From: Actinomycetes bacterium
GTDB taxonomy: Bacteria > Actinomycetota > Actinomycetes > Actinomycetales > Cellulomonadaceae
DNA: 8,216 nt
Assembly: GCA_023401045.1 (NCBI GenBank)
Contig: JAEXEM010000047.1
Location: forward strand, 1 to 8,216
Reading direction: 5' to 3'
The notes under the pieces were generated by a model, which was not told the origin of the DNA, made no database searches, and saw nothing but the letters and a program-made list of their open reading frames with translations. Below, piece after piece: positions 7,123-8,216 of the stretch. The translations under genes were made by a program, and so were the position numbers. Numbering within the stretch: position 1 is the first letter of the stretch; each line of letters opens with the position of its first letter.

Positions 7123-7138
7123 TCGAACACACGTTCGA
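7123..7138. promoter_or_regulatory. LexA operator (SOS box)
   Basis: TCGAAC-ACAC-GTTCGA is a perfect 6+4+6 palindrome identical to the actinobacterial and Bacillus-like LexA consensus core (CGAAC-N4-GTTCG), with the outer T/A also matching. It begins 12 bases upstream of the small gene's ATG and directly adjoins its -10 element, the expected place for repression. The only other gene end nearby is the VOC stop codon, about 60 bases away, so the small gene is the likely target. Confidence 0.85.
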
Positions 7139-7164
7139 CCGCCGCGCCGGGCCGGGCGACACCC

Positions 7165-7180
7165 CGCGGTGCACACCGCG
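7165..7180 (-). terminator. Candidate weak terminator after the VOC gene
   Basis: CGCGGTG (7165-7171) and CACCGCG (7174-7180) form a perfect 7-bp stem around CA, 20 bases beyond the VOC stop codon. Flanking CCCCGC/GCGGGG (7162-7167 and 7194-7199) offers an alternative larger fold. No U tract follows. It would separate the AraC/VOC unit from the SOS-type gene if functional. Confidence 0.4.
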
Positions 7181-7200
7181 CGCCCACGGTCCTGCGGGGC

Positions 7201-7608
7201 TCAGGCCTGGTTGACGCGCAGCATGTTCCCCGCGGGGTCGCGGAACGCGCAGTCGCGCACGCCGTAGGGCTGGTCCGTCGGCTCCTGGACGACCTCCGCG
7301 CCACCGGCGGCGATCGTCTCGAACGCGGTGTCGACGTCGTCGGCGGCGAGCACGAGCGAGGCGAACGAGCCCTTCGCCATGAGCTCGGCGATGGTCCGCC
7401 GCTCGTCGTCGGTGACCGACGGGTCGGCACCGGGCGGGTAGAGCACGACCGAGGTGCCGGGCTGCCCGACCGGGCCGACCGTCACCCAGCGCATCGCGCC
7501 GGCGCCGACGTCGTTGCGGACCTCGAAGCCGAGGACGTCGCGGTAGAACGCGAGCGAGGCCTCGGGGTCGTCGGTCGGGAGGAAGGTGTAGTGGATGCGC
7601 AGGTCCAT
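7201..7608 (-). CDS. VOC-superfamily (glyoxalase/bleomycin-resistance fold) protein
   Basis: A 135-residue cytosolic protein with the two beta-alpha-beta-beta-beta modules of the vicinal oxygen chelate fold. Module 1 is about 4-60 (IHYTFLPTDDPEASLAFYRDVLGFEV) and module 2 about 80-135 (ADDVDTAFETIAAGGAEVVQEP, then RDCAFRDPAGNMLRV). FYRDVLGF and FRDPAGN are typical family motifs. Metal binding looks atypical: H6 is present, but the position that is often His before the VDDVD-like motif is S81 or nearby, and the usual C-terminal Glu after GNxx is replaced (GNMLRVNQ). It may bind or modify a small molecule without the standard metal site; the substrate is unknown. Its ATG lies 9 bp after the end of the AraC-type gene, so the two are probably co-expressed, and the AraC-type protein is its likely regulator. 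It also has a leaderless-type -10 of its own. Confidence 0.92.
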   Translation of the reverse strand: MDLRIHYTFLPTDDPEASLAFYRDVLGFEVRNDVGAGAMRWVTVGPVGQPGTSVVLYPPGADPSVTDDERRTIAELMAKGSFASLVLAADDVDTAFETIAAGGAEVVQEPTDQPYGVRDCAFRDPAGNMLRVNQA

Positions 7609-7614
7609 GCGGCC

Positions 7615-7620
7615 ACGCTA
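7615..7620 (-). promoter_or_regulatory. -10 element (TAGCGT) overlapping the AraC stop codon
   Basis: TAGCGT on the minus strand fits TANNNT and is followed by GGCCGC and then the VOC ATG. Its first three bases are the TAG stop codon of the upstream regulator gene. No Shine-Dalgarno precedes the VOC start, which supports leaderless initiation from here, possibly in addition to read-through from the regulator's promoter. Confidence 0.45.
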
Positions 7621-8064
7621 GGACCGCCCCGGGACGCTGCGCTTCTCGATTCCTGACCGCTCCCGGACCGGGCGCATCACCTGCTTGACGACGCACGTCG
7701 GCAGCCCCGCGCCGTCGGCCGCGGACCGGCGCCGGTACTCCGACGGGGACATCCCCACGAGCTCGGAGAACCGGGTGCTGAACGTGCCGAGCGAGGAGCA
7801 GCCGACCGCGAAGCACACCTCGGTGACGGACAGGTCCCCCCGCCGCAGCAGGGACATCGCGCGCTCGACGCGCCGGGTCATGAGGTAGCTGTACGGCGAC
7901 TCGCCGAACGCGGCGCGGAACCGGCGGCTGAGGTGCCCTGCGGAGACGTGCACGCCACGCGCGAGCGCCTCGACGTCGAGGGGCTGCGCATAGTCACGGT
8001 CGATGCGGTCCCGGACGCGACGCATGAGGCGCAGCTCGCGCAGCCGGGCGTCGTCGTCGCTCAC
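7618..8064 (-). CDS. AraC/XylS-type transcriptional regulator, DNA-binding domain only
   Basis: A 148-residue regulator made almost entirely of the AraC double helix-turn-helix. The first HTH is at about 31-51 (LDVEALARGVHVSAGHLSRRFRA), the linker helix is SYLMTRRVERAMSLL (59-73), the second HTH is at about 79-101 (SVTEVCFAVGCSSLGTFSTRF), and the family signature ELVGMSPSEYRRR follows at 101-113. No N-terminal ligand-binding domain is present, so effector sensing is either absent or lies in the short C-terminal tail (114-148), which has CVVKQVMRPVRER. From memory a similar tail occurs in other actinobacterial AraC proteins paired with VOC genes. The GTG start follows a CAGGCT hexamer by six bases. 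It probably controls the downstream VOC gene and itself. Family confidence is high; the regulatory target is inferred from adjacency. Confidence 0.94.
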   Translation of the reverse strand: MSDDDARLRELRLMRRVRDRIDRDYAQPLDVEALARGVHVSAGHLSRRFRAAFGESPYSYLMTRRVERAMSLLRRGDLSVTEVCFAVGCSSLGTFSTRFSELVGMSPSEYRRRSAADGAGLPTCVVKQVMRPVRERSGIEKRSVPGRS

Positions 8065-8070
8065 GGCACC

Positions 8071-8076
8071 AGCCTG
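8071..8076 (-). promoter_or_regulatory. Candidate -10 element (CAGGCT), leaderless, for the AraC-type gene
   Basis: CAGGCT, six bases (GGTGCC), then the GTG start repeats the geometry seen at three other minus-strand genes here, although the first base departs from TANNNT. No Shine-Dalgarno is seen. Confidence 0.4.
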
Positions 8077-8174
8077 CCGCGCCCCGCCCCCACGGGCCAG
8101 ACCCGGCCGGTGCCGGGACCGCGCTCGGCAGGTGCCCGGACGCCCGCCGTGCCAGGGTGACGGCAGGGGGCGAC

Positions 8175-8216
8175 ATGACGGGTGACCCGAGAGCGGGCCG
8201 GCGGCCGGGCCACGGC
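8175..8216 (+). CDS. Possible 5' end of a divergent gene, cut by the window edge
   Basis: An ATG at 8175 follows AGGGGG (8165-8170) at a four-base spacing, a fair ribosome binding site, and the frame is open for 14 codons to the window end (MTGDPRAGRRPGHG). The predicted residues are polar with no recognisable motif, so nothing can be said of function. A CAGGGT hexamer at 8153-8158 could serve as its -10. It would be divergent from the AraC-type gene. It may also be non-coding. Confidence 0.35.
   Translation, partial: MTGDPRAGRRPGHG

Overview
The window is very GC-rich (third codon positions almost all G or C). Its codon use, GTG starts, leaderless-looking promoters and a perfect actinobacterial LexA box all point to a high-GC actinobacterium. 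A Cellulomonas-like member of the Micrococcales is my guess, made from gene style alone. No mobile element, tRNA, rRNA or CRISPR array is visible, and this looks like ordinary chromosome.

Left part: an MscS-type mechanosensitive channel gene (minus strand, 38-1408) is separated by about 0.6 kb without a convincing gene, but with strong hairpins and a nine-C run, from a 636-residue plus-strand gene of the uncharacterised DUF4914 type (2045-3955). This protein carries, in the right order and mostly the right spacing, the lysine pair, histidine, Walker A and N-x-R motifs of ATP-dependent phosphoenolpyruvate carboxykinase (PEPCK). It is also rewired: there is an insertion after the P-loop, and an Ala where a metal-binding Asp is expected. 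It is the most interesting protein here. A perfect 14-bp stem terminator follows it.

Centre: a 905-residue P2-type cation-transporting ATPase (4078-6795) has all catalytic motifs. However, it has unusual residues at the ATP-binding KGAP motif and at two SERCA-type calcium ligands, so its ion is unassigned.

Right part (all minus strand): an AraC-type regulator without a sensor domain (7618-8064) sits 9 bp upstream of a VOC/glyoxalase-fold gene (7201-7608). Next comes a 99-residue unknown gene (6811-7110) whose promoter carries a perfect LexA/SOS box right beside the -10 element. The final 42 bases may be the start of a divergent plus-strand gene.

The genes do not form one pathway. The AraC/VOC pair is a plausible two-gene unit, the 99-residue gene is a candidate DNA-damage-response gene, and the channel, the PEPCK-like protein and the ATPase look like separate transcription units. 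Four of the minus-strand genes share a layout in which a -10-like hexamer ends exactly six bases before the start codon, which implies leaderless mRNAs.
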